A DNA stretch of 64,000 nucleotides. Origin: Pseudobutyrivibrio xylanivorans DSM 14809 (GTDB lineage: Bacteria > Bacillota > Clostridia > Lachnospirales > Lachnospiraceae). The notes under the pieces were generated by a model. The model ran no database searches and was not told the origin of the DNA. It worked only from the letters and a program-made list of their open reading frames with translations. Location of the stretch: NCBI RefSeq assembly GCF_900141825.1, contig NZ_FQYQ01000003.1, positions 1 through 64,000 on the forward strand, given 5' to 3'. Made by a program: the position numbers and the translations under genes. Of this stretch, positions 48,008-55,961 are shown piece after piece (positions within the stretch are counted from its first letter, which is position 1; each line of letters starts with the position of its first letter).

Positions 48008-48897
48008 TACTCGTCACCTCCACAATTTCCACATCCGCCGTGGTGTGTATCGCCTTCCTGCTGCTTAAGAAGTGCTCTGCCTTCTTCTGTCTTGTACTGT
48101 TTTGCTCTAGCCATAGCCTGATCAAAATCTACAAGATGACCATCAAACTCTGGTCCATCTACGCATGCAAACTTAACCTCATCACCAACTACAAGACGGC
48201 AAGCTCCACACATACCTGTTCCATCAACCATGATTGGGTTCATAGAAACAACTGTAGGAATGCCAAGCTCCTTTGTAAGGAGACATACAAATTTCATCAT
48301 AATCATAGGACCAATTGCTACGCAGTGGTCGTATTTCTTACCAGAATCTACAAGTGCCTGAAGCTGTTGGCAACCATTTCCATGGAAACCGTAGCTACCA
48401 TCATCTGTTGCAAGATAAAGCTCATCAGCTACTTCACGCATCTCATCCTCATAGAAAAGGATATCCTTAGAACGTGCACCAATGATAACTGTAGTCTTTA
48501 CGCCATGCTCCTTAAGCCACTTAACCTGTGGATATACTGGAGCTGTACCAACACCACCTGCGATGAATACAATGCTCTTCTTTTTTGTCTCTTCTAAATC
48601 TTCTTCAAGACAAAGCTCTGATGGCTGTCCAAGTGGACCTACAAAATCGGCAAAAGCATCGCCTTCATTAAGAAGTGCCATACGCTCTGTAGAAGCGCCA
48701 ACAGTCTGGAAAACAATTGTAATTGTTCCCTCTGCTCTATCATAGTCGCAAATTGTAAGAGGAATACGCTCACCCTCCTCATCAATCTTTACGATAATAA
48801 ACTGACCTGGTAAACAACCGGCAGCAACTCTTGGTGCCTTAACCACCATAAGGAAAATCTTATCAGAAAGCTTTTCCTTTTTTACGATTGGATACAT
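48007..48897 (-). CDS. nfnA: NfnA, FAD/[2Fe-2S] subunit of ferredoxin-dependent transhydrogenase
   Basis: 296 aa from the ATG at 48897 (AAGGAG 8 nt upstream). A TTG two codons earlier is too close to the site. It is a ferredoxin-NADP reductase-like protein of the sulfide/dihydroorotate dehydrogenase-like group. FAD binding is seen in PLTICDY, and NAD(P) binding in IVFIAGGVGTAPVYPQ. A C-terminal [2Fe-2S] site has cysteines in MCGACRLVVG and FACVDGPEFDGH. It is coupled to nfnB by a TAATG overlap. The product is a cytoplasmic redox-balancing complex typical of fermenting anaerobes. Confidence 0.9.
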   Translation of the reverse strand: MYPIVKKEKLSDKIFLMVVKAPRVAAGCLPGQFIIVKIDEEGERIPLTICDYDRAEGTITIVFQTVGASTERMALLNEGDAFADFVGPLGQPSELCLEEDLEETKKKSIVFIAGGVGTAPVYPQVKWLKEHGVKTTVIIGARSKDILFYEDEMREVADELYLATDDGSYGFHGNGCQQLQALVDSGKKYDHCVAIGPMIMMKFVCLLTKELGIPTVVSMNPIMVDGTGMCGACRLVVGDEVKFACVDGPEFDGHLVDFDQAMARAKQYKTEEGRALLKQQEGDTHHGGCGNCGGDE

Positions 48898-48932
48898 AAA
48901 CAAGACTCCTTCCCTTTTAAACGTATTAACGT

Positions 48933-48961
48933 ATTATATCCGTTCACTGTAGTATTGTAAA
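48933..48961 (-). promoter_or_regulatory. Sigma-A promoter of nfnAB
   Basis: TTTACA, a 17-nt spacer and TATAAT on the minus strand, 36 nt upstream of the nfnA ATG. Confidence 0.82.
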
Positions 48962-48995
48962 GTGTTAAAGTGAACAAAATTGTATTTTTGGCATA

Positions 48996-49096
48996 AATTA
49001 AGCCTCTAGTAGCTATCCAGCTCTTGGTGTTACTCAAGGAGCCAATCTCGCGGCGGAGTAATACCAAGGCTTGAGAGTGTGACTAGAGGCGTAAAT
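48996..49096 (+). ncRNA. Structured ~95-nt intergenic element, copy C
   Basis: P1 pairs GCCTCTAGT (49002-49010) with ACTAGAGGC (49082-49090). P3 is a 13-bp stem (CTTGGTGTTACTC with GAGTAATACCAAG). It aligns to copy B over TAGCTATC, CTCTT, GTTACTCAAG and GAGTAAT with compensated stem changes, but the apical loop differs (GGAGCC... rather than CTTTCTAT). The consensus reads on the plus strand, opposite to both flanking genes. Neither side has a T-run, so unlike A and B it is not a good terminator. Confidence 0.7.
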
Positions 49097-49102
49097 TATA
49101 TA

Positions 49103-50059
49103 TTAACTAAAGTATACAAGTTCATCTTCTGGTTTTTCAGCTGGTTCTACAGATACAGGATAGAGAACCGGACCCTTACCCTTATATTCCTTTGCAAACT
49201 CAACCTTAATAGTAGCTGTAATATCAACCCAGCTTCTATGGCTAAGAGATGATGCGTTATCCCATTTACACTTCATGCCAAGGAACTGAATATCCTCAAC
49301 ACAGCATGTCATAGCAAATCGACCTGGAACAAATACATCTCTGCGAAGCTTCTTATCGTTTGGATTATATACGAGGCCTCTGAAGTGAACTGTCTTTCCA
49401 TCATACTTCTTTGGTGTCTCCATACAATCCATAAACCAAAGTGCATAATCAGCATCTGTAATATCGATTACATCTGCATCTAAATCAAATGGAAGCTCCT
49501 CTGGTGTATCATCAATGGAACCATCCGCTCTCTCATATACAATCTGTGCAGGACGATTCATAGATTTAATCTGTCCTCTGAACTTAGTCTTTGGTGTAGC
49601 ATCTGTACAGCGGTTAAAGATAACTACTTCTGCCTTAAAAAGCTGCTCCATCATCATGGTACGCATGTTATTAAGGTAATTTTCAAATGTAGTAGCGTCT
49701 ACTGTAGCAAGACTCTGCGCTGGAACCCATCCTTCTGGAAGAGGCTCATCATAGATCTTATCTACACCCCAAGTACCATTATACTCAAGGAAAATAACAT
49801 CTGGGTCGTACTCCTTAGAGATACGAGTAAGATTCTCAAGATTGAACTCATCCTCAGAATCAATAGTAGCTACTTTTGCATTTATTGTCTTAAGCTTCTC
49901 AATATCATATTCAATATCTCCATCCTCACAAGAAAGGATGAGAATTTTGTCTTCGCCACCCTGTGCGAAGTCATTTTCAAACAATGTTTCCTGAATAAGG
50001 GTAGTTTTTCCACTATCCATAAATCCGGTAAACACATAAACTGGTATATCTTTTGCCAT
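49103..50059 (-). CDS. COG0523-type GTPase fused to a DUF1980/YcgQ-like C-terminal domain
   Basis: 318 aa. The N-terminal P-loop GTPase has GFMDSGKTTL (12-20) and the fold of CobW/COG0523 metallochaperones, but the Cys-x-Cys-Cys metal motif of that family is missing. The C-terminal ~100 residues (YDGKTVHFRGLVYNPNDKKL, RDVFVPGRFAMTCCVEDIQFLG) resemble the TIGR03943/DUF1980 domain usually carried by YcgQ membrane proteins. There is no membrane helix here. It follows a second COG0523 gene with a 9-nt gap. A role in metal (probably zinc) homeostasis is inferred. Confidence 0.75.
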   Translation of the reverse strand: MAKDIPVYVFTGFMDSGKTTLIQETLFENDFAQGGEDKILILSCEDGDIEYDIEKLKTINAKVATIDSEDEFNLENLTRISKEYDPDVIFLEYNGTWGVDKIYDEPLPEGWVPAQSLATVDATTFENYLNNMRTMMMEQLFKAEVVIFNRCTDATPKTKFRGQIKSMNRPAQIVYERADGSIDDTPEELPFDLDADVIDITDADYALWFMDCMETPKKYDGKTVHFRGLVYNPNDKKLRRDVFVPGRFAMTCCVEDIQFLGMKCKWDNASSLSHRSWVDITATIKVEFAKEYKGKGPVLYPVSVEPAEKPEDELVYFS

Positions 50060-50068
50060 AATATCCTC

Positions 50069-51205
50069 TTATAAACCAAATAACTCTTCTATCTTGTGCT
50101 CGTCAATGTCTGCACCGATTACTACAAGACGTCCTGTGTAATCAGGCTCGCCACTTCTAAGCTCGTACTCTCCATCTACGAAATCAAAATAAATCCAGCC
50201 GCCCTCTACAGACTCAACCATACCCTTTGAACGGATAACAGTACCGTAATCTGTAGTATTAGCAAATGCCTTCATAGCCTTCTCGATAGTAGCCTTCTCG
50301 AACTTATGAGGTGTTTCCTTGCCCCAAGTATTAAATACTTCATCTGCATGATGGTGATGATGCTCATGATCATGGTCATGGCAACCACATGTGCAGTTCT
50401 CGCCATGCTCGTGATGATGATGTTCATGCTCGTGGTCATGCTCATCATGGTCGTGATGATGATGCTCATGCTCGTGGTCATGCTCATCATGGTCGTGATG
50501 GTGATGCTCGTGCTCGTGGTCATGCTCATCATGATCGTGGTGATGATGCTCGTGCTCATGTTCCTCGTGAGCTTCCTCAGCAAGATGCTTTAAATCAGCT
50601 GCAAGATTATCCTGTCCTTCCATAACTGAAAGAAGCTTCTCTCCTGTGATTTCTTCCCATGGAGTTGTAATGATAGCAGCCTTTGGATTAAGCTTCTGAA
50701 TCTGCTTAACGCAGAACTCAAGCTGATCCTCTGTAGCTGTCTGTGAACGTGAAAGAACGATTGTAGTAGCAAATTCAATCTGATTATTGAAGAACTCACC
50801 AAAAGCCTTCATCTGCTTAGAAGCCTTAAGTGCGTTAACAACTGTAACAAGACCGCAAAGCTTAACGTCAGCTGTCTCCTCAAGCTTAATAACAGATGTC
50901 ATAACATCTGAAAGCTTACCAACACCAGATGGCTCGATAAGAATACGATCTGGGCTGAACTTCTCAAGTACTTCGTGAAGATTCTTATCGAAATCTCCAA
51001 CAAGTGAACAGCAGATACAACCAGAATTCATCTCTGATATAGTGATACCAGCATCCTTTAAGAAACCGCCGTCGATACCAACCTCGCCGAACTCGTTCTC
51101 AATAAGAACAACCTTTTCACCTTTGTAAGCTTCTTCAAGCATTTTCTTAATGTAAGTAGTCTTTCCTGCGCCCAGGAAACCTGAAATTATATCAATCTTT
51201 GTCAT
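50069..51205 (-). CDS. COG0523 (CobW/ZNG1-like) GTPase with a long His-rich insert
   Basis: 378 aa. Walker A GFLGAGKTT is at 9-17. The metal motif GCICC is at 62-66, and IENEFGEVGIDG is the switch region. Residues 213-286 form a His/Asp/Glu-rich insert made of a 14-residue unit (starting HEHEHHHHDHDEHD) repeated three times plus a partial copy, then a CTCGC motif at 271-275. The C-terminal CobW_C domain (GWIYFDFVDGEYELRSG) follows. Such inserts bind Zn, Ni or Co. It forms an operon with the downstream GTPase. No Zur box was recognised upstream. Confidence 0.9.
   Translation of the reverse strand: MTKIDIISGFLGAGKTTYIKKMLEEAYKGEKVVLIENEFGEVGIDGGFLKDAGITISEMNSGCICCSLVGDFDKNLHEVLEKFSPDRILIEPSGVGKLSDVMTSVIKLEETADVKLCGLVTVVNALKASKQMKAFGEFFNNQIEFATTIVLSRSQTATEDQLEFCVKQIQKLNPKAAIITTPWEEITGEKLLSVMEGQDNLAADLKHLAEEAHEEHEHEHHHHDHDEHDHEHEHHHHDHDEHDHEHEHHHHDHDEHDHEHEHHHHEHGENCTCGCHDHDHEHHHHHADEVFNTWGKETPHKFEKATIEKAMKAFANTTDYGTVIRSKGMVESVEGGWIYFDFVDGEYELRSGEPDYTGRLVVIGADIDEHKIEELFGL
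50421..50548. repeat. 42-bp in-frame tandem repeat encoding the His-rich insert
   Basis: GTCATGCTCATCATG recurs at 50435, 50477 and 50519, exactly 42 bp apart, inside the COG0523 gene. Few third-base differences separate the copies, suggesting recent expansion or ongoing homogenisation. Copy number could vary between strains by slippage. Confidence 0.9.
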
Positions 51206-51320
51206 GATAATTCCTTCCTTTTTGACAAAATTTAAATCTCTACAACAACCATATATATTATCACAAAATTGTTAAAACTTCTACACTTTCCCCCATCTGC
51301 TATCGGGAAAAAATCTCAAC

Positions 51321-51350
51321 AAAAAACCAGCTTATTTTTCAATAAGCTGG
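51321..51350 (-). terminator. Terminator of the PTS-antiterminator operon
   Basis: CCAGCTTATT (51327-51336) pairs with AATAAGCTGG (51341-51350). On the minus strand the stem is followed by six T. Confidence 0.92.
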
Positions 51351-51425
51351 CTATATAAAGTTTCGATTATAAAAAAATCGGGATTATTTAATGTGAACTG
51401 TTTTTAGGGATTTAAAACAACATTA

Positions 51426-52259
51426 TTAATCCATTTCGTCTAATGCAACTCTTTCGATATGCATAGCCAAATATCCAATCTCTGCATCATGGATATCACG
51501 ACCTAAGCTCTTGCTGAGCTCCTTGCAAATCTTTGTGGCTGCCTGAAATGAATTTGCGGCAGAGGCATTGATATAGTCGTTCATATCAAGCTTTATTACC
51601 TCTCCCTTTAAAGTACGTGCAATCATATAACGAATATGATTGAGCAACCTATTATATGACAATGACTGGGTATCTATCTTCTTTCCTGTTTCTTTCTCTA
51701 CCATGCTCACGCACTGTCTCACAGCGTCGGCCATTTGCATAGCCTGAGATACTGCCTGATCCATAATAGATGAATGCACATGAAGTGCAATATATCCAAT
51801 CTCGTCGTCTGTAAGATTGACATCAAGACGATTCGACAAAATCTCCCTTGCTGCTTCTGCTACTTTAAATTCGGAATGAAAAAGAACTCTGATATCGTCT
51901 GTAAGGGGGTTTTTTAGCTGCTCATTGTTCTTACTTCTTTTAACTGCATACTCGATATGGTCTGCCAAAGGAAGCAAAACATCACGATCAATTGTTTTAA
52001 ATGCTTCCTCGGCGCCATCTAAAATCTCGTTTGCAATTTCAAGATATACAGGATCGATACTGGTTGCTAACTCTTTTTTATCGCCTCTCTCTGTAGACTC
52101 CTTAAGAGAATAAATCTTATGCTCGTCAGTAGTCTCAATAATCTCACTGATATGTTTTCCAAACCCTATTCCCTTACCGAGAATAAGATACTCCTGTGTT
52201 GTGTTTTCCAAGATACCTATCAGCGCATTGTGATTGAGGACCTTCTCGACTCTGTACAT
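51426..52259 (-). CDS. glcT: BglG/LicT-family transcriptional antiterminator (GlcT-like)
   Basis: 277 aa. The N-terminal CAT RNA-binding domain (MYRVEKVLNHNALIGILENTTQEYLILGKGIGFGK) is followed by two PRD domains. Regulatory His residues are visible in PLADHIEYAVKR, YIALHVHSS, LLNHIRYMIAR and YLAMHIERV. These are phosphorylated by PTS components to switch activity. It is encoded 16 nt after a glucose-type EIICBA gene, and a RAT-like hairpin overlapping a terminator precedes that gene. It should bind that leader and allow read-through when the PTS sugar is present. The family is certain; GlcT as opposed to LicT is inferred from the PTS type. Confidence 0.9.
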   Translation of the reverse strand: MYRVEKVLNHNALIGILENTTQEYLILGKGIGFGKHISEIIETTDEHKIYSLKESTERGDKKELATSIDPVYLEIANEILDGAEEAFKTIDRDVLLPLADHIEYAVKRSKNNEQLKNPLTDDIRVLFHSEFKVAEAAREILSNRLDVNLTDDEIGYIALHVHSSIMDQAVSQAMQMADAVRQCVSMVEKETGKKIDTQSLSYNRLLNHIRYMIARTLKGEVIKLDMNDYINASAANSFQAATKICKELSKSLGRDIHDAEIGYLAMHIERVALDEMD

Positions 52260-52275
52260 TTTTTCTCCTTAATGA

Positions 52276-54399
52276 TTACTCGTAAAAATCTACTGCAAGT
52301 AAGTCATCACCTGCGTTAACATCGCCATTTGCGATGCGACGAAGCTTCTGATTACCCTTAAGCTCTGTGCAAAGAACTGGTGTAGCAATTGAAGGAGCGT
52401 TCTTAGAGATGTAATCTAAGTCAGCTTCCATAAGTACATCACCCTTCTTTACCTTCTGTCCGTTTGTTACGTGAACGTTGAAACCTTCACCCTTAAGCTT
52501 AACTGTGTCAATACCAAAGTGAAGAAGCATTGCTACATCATCATCTGTCTTGAATCCGATAGCGTGCTTTGTATCAAATACGAATACAACTGTTCCATCA
52601 GCTGGTGCTACAACCTTGCCCTCCTTAGGAGTAACAACTGCACCATCACCCATCATCTTCTGAGCAAAAACATCATCTGGAGTCTCTGCTAAATCAGCAG
52701 CAACACCCGTAAGTGGGCTACCAAGAATAACTGTCTTTACAACCTTACCTGTTGGCTCAACTGTCTCAACTGCCTTTGCTTCCTCAGCAACTGCATCATT
52801 TGCTCCATTATACTCAACATTAGGAGCTGTCTCAAGATAATCTTCAAGATTAGCCTTGATAATTGTAACGTGTGGTCCATAAATAACCTGAACACCGTTA
52901 CCCTTGTGAACTACACCTGAAGCGCCTGTAGCCTTAAGCATAGCATCGTTAACGAGTTCTGACTTGTGTACTGTTACACGAAGTCTTGTTGCACAGCAGT
53001 CAACATCAGAGATGTTTGCCTTACCACCAAGACCGTTACAGATTTTCTCAGAAGTGTTGTCGTTCATAGACTCCTTCTTTGCATTGTAATCAGAACGTCT
53101 GTAAAGCTTAACCTCTTCGTCTGCATCTCTACCAGGAGTCTTAAGATCGAACTTCTTGATAAGGAAGCTGAAAAGGAAATAATAAACTACGAAGTAACCT
53201 ACACCAACAACTGGTACCCATAACCATGATGTCATAGAGTTTCCAGGAAGAACACCAAAGAGGATTAAGTCGATGATACCACCTGAGAATGTCATACCAA
53301 CACCAACGCCGAGCATATGCATGAACATGTAAGATGCACCAGCGAATACACAGTGGATACCGTAAAGAGCTGGAGCTACAAATAAGAATGTGAACTCGAT
53401 TGGCTCTGTGATACCTGTAAGCATTGATGTAAGAGCTGCTGAAAGGAGAAGACCTCCTACTTCCTTCTTCTTCTCAGGAAGTGCGCATCTGTACATAGCA
53501 AGTGCTGCACCTGGAAGACCAAGAATCATGAATGGGAACTTACCAGACATAAATCTTGTAGCTGATACTGCAAAGTGATCAATTGTGTTCTGTGCACCAA
53601 GCTGTGCAAAGAAGATGTTCTGTGCACCTTCGATCATCTGACCATTAACCTCGAGTGTACCACCGAGAGCTGTCTGCCAGAATGGAAGGTAGAATACGTG
53701 GTGAAGACCAAATGGAATAAGAAGTCTTTCCATAAGACCATATACCCATGTTCCTGCATAACCAGAAGCGAGAACAACACCACCTACTGCGTAGATGCCC
53801 TGCTGTACGAATGGCCATACGAAGAACATTAAAATACCAACTGCTGTGTATACCAAACCAGAGATGATAGGAACGAATCTTGTACCACCGAAGAATGATA
53901 ATACCTGTGGAAGCTGGATTTTGTAGAAACGATTGTGAAGTGAAGCAACACCAAGACCAACGATCATACCACCAAATACACCCATCTGTAATGAAGTGAT
54001 ACCGCAAACTGATGTTGTTGCACCATCAAGCATTGCCTCTGTTCCGCCGTTGATTGTGATCATAGCGCCGATTGAAGCATGCATGATAAAGAAAGCGATA
54101 GCTGCTGCTAAAGCTGCTACTTCCTTCTCCTTCTTTGCCATACCGATTGCAACACCGATAGCAAAGATGATTGGTAAGTTCGCAAATACAATGTTACCGG
54201 CCTCGTTCATAACTGTAAGGATAGCATATCCTACTGTACCTGGGCCTAAAACTGATGTGAGGTGGTATGTCTCAAGCATAGTTGCGTTTGTGAATGAACC
54301 ACCAATTCCGAGAAGCAAACCTGCTACTGGAAGGATTGCGATTGGAAGCATGAATGAACGTCCAACTCGCTGCAATACTGCGAAAATTTTGTCTTTCAT
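52276..54399 (-). CDS. ptsG: PTS EIICBA sugar transporter, glucose family
   Basis: 707 aa from the ATG at 54399, with AGGAGAT upstream. Longer frames cross the leader. Domain order is C-B-A. EIIC (about 1-400) has MLPIAILPVAGLLLGIG and TGITEPIEFTFLFVAP. EIIB (about 420-500) has the phosphorylated Cys in VDCCATRLRV. EIIA (about 550-700) has the active His in AMLLHFGIDTVKLKG. It imports and phosphorylates glucose or N-acetylglucosamine-type sugars. The leader contains an antiterminator/terminator switch, and the antiterminator gene follows. Confidence 0.93.
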   Translation of the reverse strand: MKDKIFAVLQRVGRSFMLPIAILPVAGLLLGIGGSFTNATMLETYHLTSVLGPGTVGYAILTVMNEAGNIVFANLPIIFAIGVAIGMAKKEKEVAALAAAIAFFIMHASIGAMITINGGTEAMLDGATTSVCGITSLQMGVFGGMIVGLGVASLHNRFYKIQLPQVLSFFGGTRFVPIISGLVYTAVGILMFFVWPFVQQGIYAVGGVVLASGYAGTWVYGLMERLLIPFGLHHVFYLPFWQTALGGTLEVNGQMIEGAQNIFFAQLGAQNTIDHFAVSATRFMSGKFPFMILGLPGAALAMYRCALPEKKKEVGGLLLSAALTSMLTGITEPIEFTFLFVAPALYGIHCVFAGASYMFMHMLGVGVGMTFSGGIIDLILFGVLPGNSMTSWLWVPVVGVGYFVVYYFLFSFLIKKFDLKTPGRDADEEVKLYRRSDYNAKKESMNDNTSEKICNGLGGKANISDVDCCATRLRVTVHKSELVNDAMLKATGASGVVHKGNGVQVIYGPHVTIIKANLEDYLETAPNVEYNGANDAVAEEAKAVETVEPTGKVVKTVILGSPLTGVAADLAETPDDVFAQKMMGDGAVVTPKEGKVVAPADGTVVFVFDTKHAIGFKTDDDVAMLLHFGIDTVKLKGEGFNVHVTNGQKVKKGDVLMEADLDYISKNAPSIATPVLCTELKGNQKLRRIANGDVNAGDDLLAVDFYE

Positions 54400-54491
54400 T
54401 TTTTTTAATCTCCTATACATGAAAAATTTTTGCGCACCTATATGGGAAAGTATTTGTCTTCTCCTATGCCGGGTGATGGGTAAATGGGCAT

Positions 54492-54546
54492 AAAAAAAGA
54501 CACGAACCCACATAAATACAAAAAGTTATTATGTATAGTTCGTGCC
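54492..54546 (-). terminator. Leader terminator of ptsG (conditional)
   Basis: GGCACGAAC-type sequence (54538-54546) pairs with 54499-54507 (9 bp with one wobble), followed on the minus strand by seven T at 54492-54498. It lies about 90 nt before the ptsG ATG, so by default it stops transcription early. Confidence 0.88.
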
Positions 54547-54572
54547 TTGATTGGTTACAAGTTACACACTAC
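54535..54572 (-). promoter_or_regulatory. RAT-like RNA antiterminator of ptsG
   Basis: On the minus strand GTAGT pairs with ACTAT, GTG with CAC and CTTG with CAAG, separated by two asymmetric internal bulges and closed by TAACCAAT. This is the shape of the ribonucleic antiterminators bound by BglG/LicT/GlcT CAT domains. Its 3' arm includes the 5' arm of the terminator, so the two folds are exclusive. Confidence 0.8.
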
Positions 54573-54579
54573 GCATGAT

Positions 54580-54608
54580 AAATTATCATGGATGTGTCCC
54601 TGTGTCAA
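54580..54608 (-). promoter_or_regulatory. Promoter of ptsG
   Basis: TTGACA, a 17-nt spacer and TAATTT with a TGA extension (extended -10) on the minus strand. About 20 nt further upstream an AAACGTTT palindrome could be a CcpA-type site, but it matches the consensus only in part. Confidence 0.7.
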
Positions 54609-54695
54609 TACTTTTTCGTAATTTTCGTAAACGTTTAAGTATCTTTTTTCTCGTACGTTCACATAAATATTTTAATGTCTATTAATTACCGGGAA

Positions 54696-55790
54696 TTAGG
54701 CCGTTTTTTTCCTTTTAATAAGGCGACCTAACTCAATTGCTCCAATACTAGATATAAGTACAAGCATACCAACAGGAATGATATATGGTACTGTGATTCT
54801 AATATAGCCAAATATATTCAAAAATGACTGTAAATATACAATAATCACCCACTGAACAAGATAAATTACATCTAAGTTCTTTCCAAGATATGCTACTGCT
54901 CCACTAAACGATTTTAGCTTAACCTTTTCTGATAAAACATAATGCAATGGCATTGCTGTAAGAATCACAAATGTCGCAAACACATAATGTAATAAAGACT
55001 GCTTATAAATAACTCGTCCAGAAAGCATGTACATGCTTCTTATATCATACCCAAGTGCTACATATATAATAGAAAATGCTATCGTACAGAATAGAGCTAC
55101 CGGAAAAATACGACGGTAAAATCTGCTCTTATCTTCTGTTCGTTGCAAGAAATAAGCAAATATCATACCAAAAATAGGATAATACAGCCATCTAAATAAA
55201 GGGAACGTCGTTACATCATTAGTATTAAAAAACAATCCCCAAAGATACTGTGTCCAACTGTCAGTCAAATCAATATTTGCAAGTTCCCCTCCAATAATGG
55301 AAAGTACCAAAGATATTCCCATCATAACAGGAAGAGATAAATTGAATTTCTTCATAAGAGCTATTGCAAAGAATGCCATTCCTGCAAATTGAAGAATACT
55401 CACTAAAAACAATGAATCTGCAACAGTCCAGGGCACTGCATAACCTAAATAGATTGCAATAACAGTAGGAATAGTTCCCTTTACAAAACTAAGCAAATAT
55501 CCATTTCTAAGTAATTTAACACCTCTTTTTCCCATGTCTGCAGGTGTGCTATTATGAGAATACATTATTCCTACACCCATGCAGAACATAAATAAGGGAG
55601 CGCCTAAAGGACCTCCAAGAAACTCTAGAACATTTCTAAAAATCCCAGTTGGAACAACCTCTGTATCAACTATACTAATCTGCTCATAGCAATGAATAGT
55701 AACCATAACAAGAATGGTAAAGGCTTTAGCCCAGTCTAATTCTTTTTGTCGTCCCTTATTAACAATATCGCGATTCACTTGCTCCTCCAT
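54696..55790 (-). CDS. Membrane acyltransferase-like protein (HGSNAT/acyltransferase-3 type)
   Basis: 364 aa with about ten membrane segments. The start RQKELDWAKAFTILVMVTIHCYE has the Arg/Asp near the first helix and a conserved His typical of DUF1624/heparan-alpha-glucosaminide acetyltransferase and acyltransferase-3 groups. It ends in a basic tail (GRLIKRKKTA). It probably transfers an acyl group to a cell-envelope sugar or polymer. The acceptor is unknown. It is monocistronic. Confidence 0.78.
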   Translation of the reverse strand: MEEQVNRDIVNKGRQKELDWAKAFTILVMVTIHCYEQISIVDTEVVPTGIFRNVLEFLGGPLGAPLFMFCMGVGIMYSHNSTPADMGKRGVKLLRNGYLLSFVKGTIPTVIAIYLGYAVPWTVADSLFLVSILQFAGMAFFAIALMKKFNLSLPVMMGISLVLSIIGGELANIDLTDSWTQYLWGLFFNTNDVTTFPLFRWLYYPIFGMIFAYFLQRTEDKSRFYRRIFPVALFCTIAFSIIYVALGYDIRSMYMLSGRVIYKQSLLHYVFATFVILTAMPLHYVLSEKVKLKSFSGAVAYLGKNLDVIYLVQWVIIVYLQSFLNIFGYIRITVPYIIPVGMLVLISSIGAIELGRLIKRKKTA

Positions 55791-55838
55791 CTGGTAATAT
55801 CAACATCAAAAAATTCTTAATAATTTCAACAGTTGAGA

Positions 55839-55867
55839 ATCTTATCACAGTATTTATTATGTGACAA
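55839..55867 (-). promoter_or_regulatory. Promoter of the acyltransferase gene
   Basis: TTGTCA, a 17-nt spacer and TAAGAT with a TGA extension on the minus strand. Confidence 0.7.
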
Positions 55868-55961
55868 TTCAATTATAACTTTATGTGTAATTTAACACTG
55901 TTTTCATATTTACGTGGTAGAATGGCATTGCTTTCGTAGTGATGGGATGGAGGTAACTTAT

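Noticed and set aside
48040-48597. 185-codon plus-strand frame
   Set aside because: Antisense to nfnA, with low-complexity composition and no family resemblance.
50389-50625. Repetitive plus-strand frame rich in Ala/Arg/Gly/His, and a possible CRISPR array
   Set aside because: The 42-bp repeats are contiguous without spacers and encode the His-rich insert on the minus strand.
53996-54493. 165-codon plus-strand frame
   Set aside because: Antisense to the EIIC domain of ptsG; its hydrophobic repeats mirror membrane-helix codons.
54629-54638. CcpA cre site upstream of ptsG
   Set aside because: AAACGTTT is palindromic but the outer consensus positions do not match, so I only mention it under the promoter.
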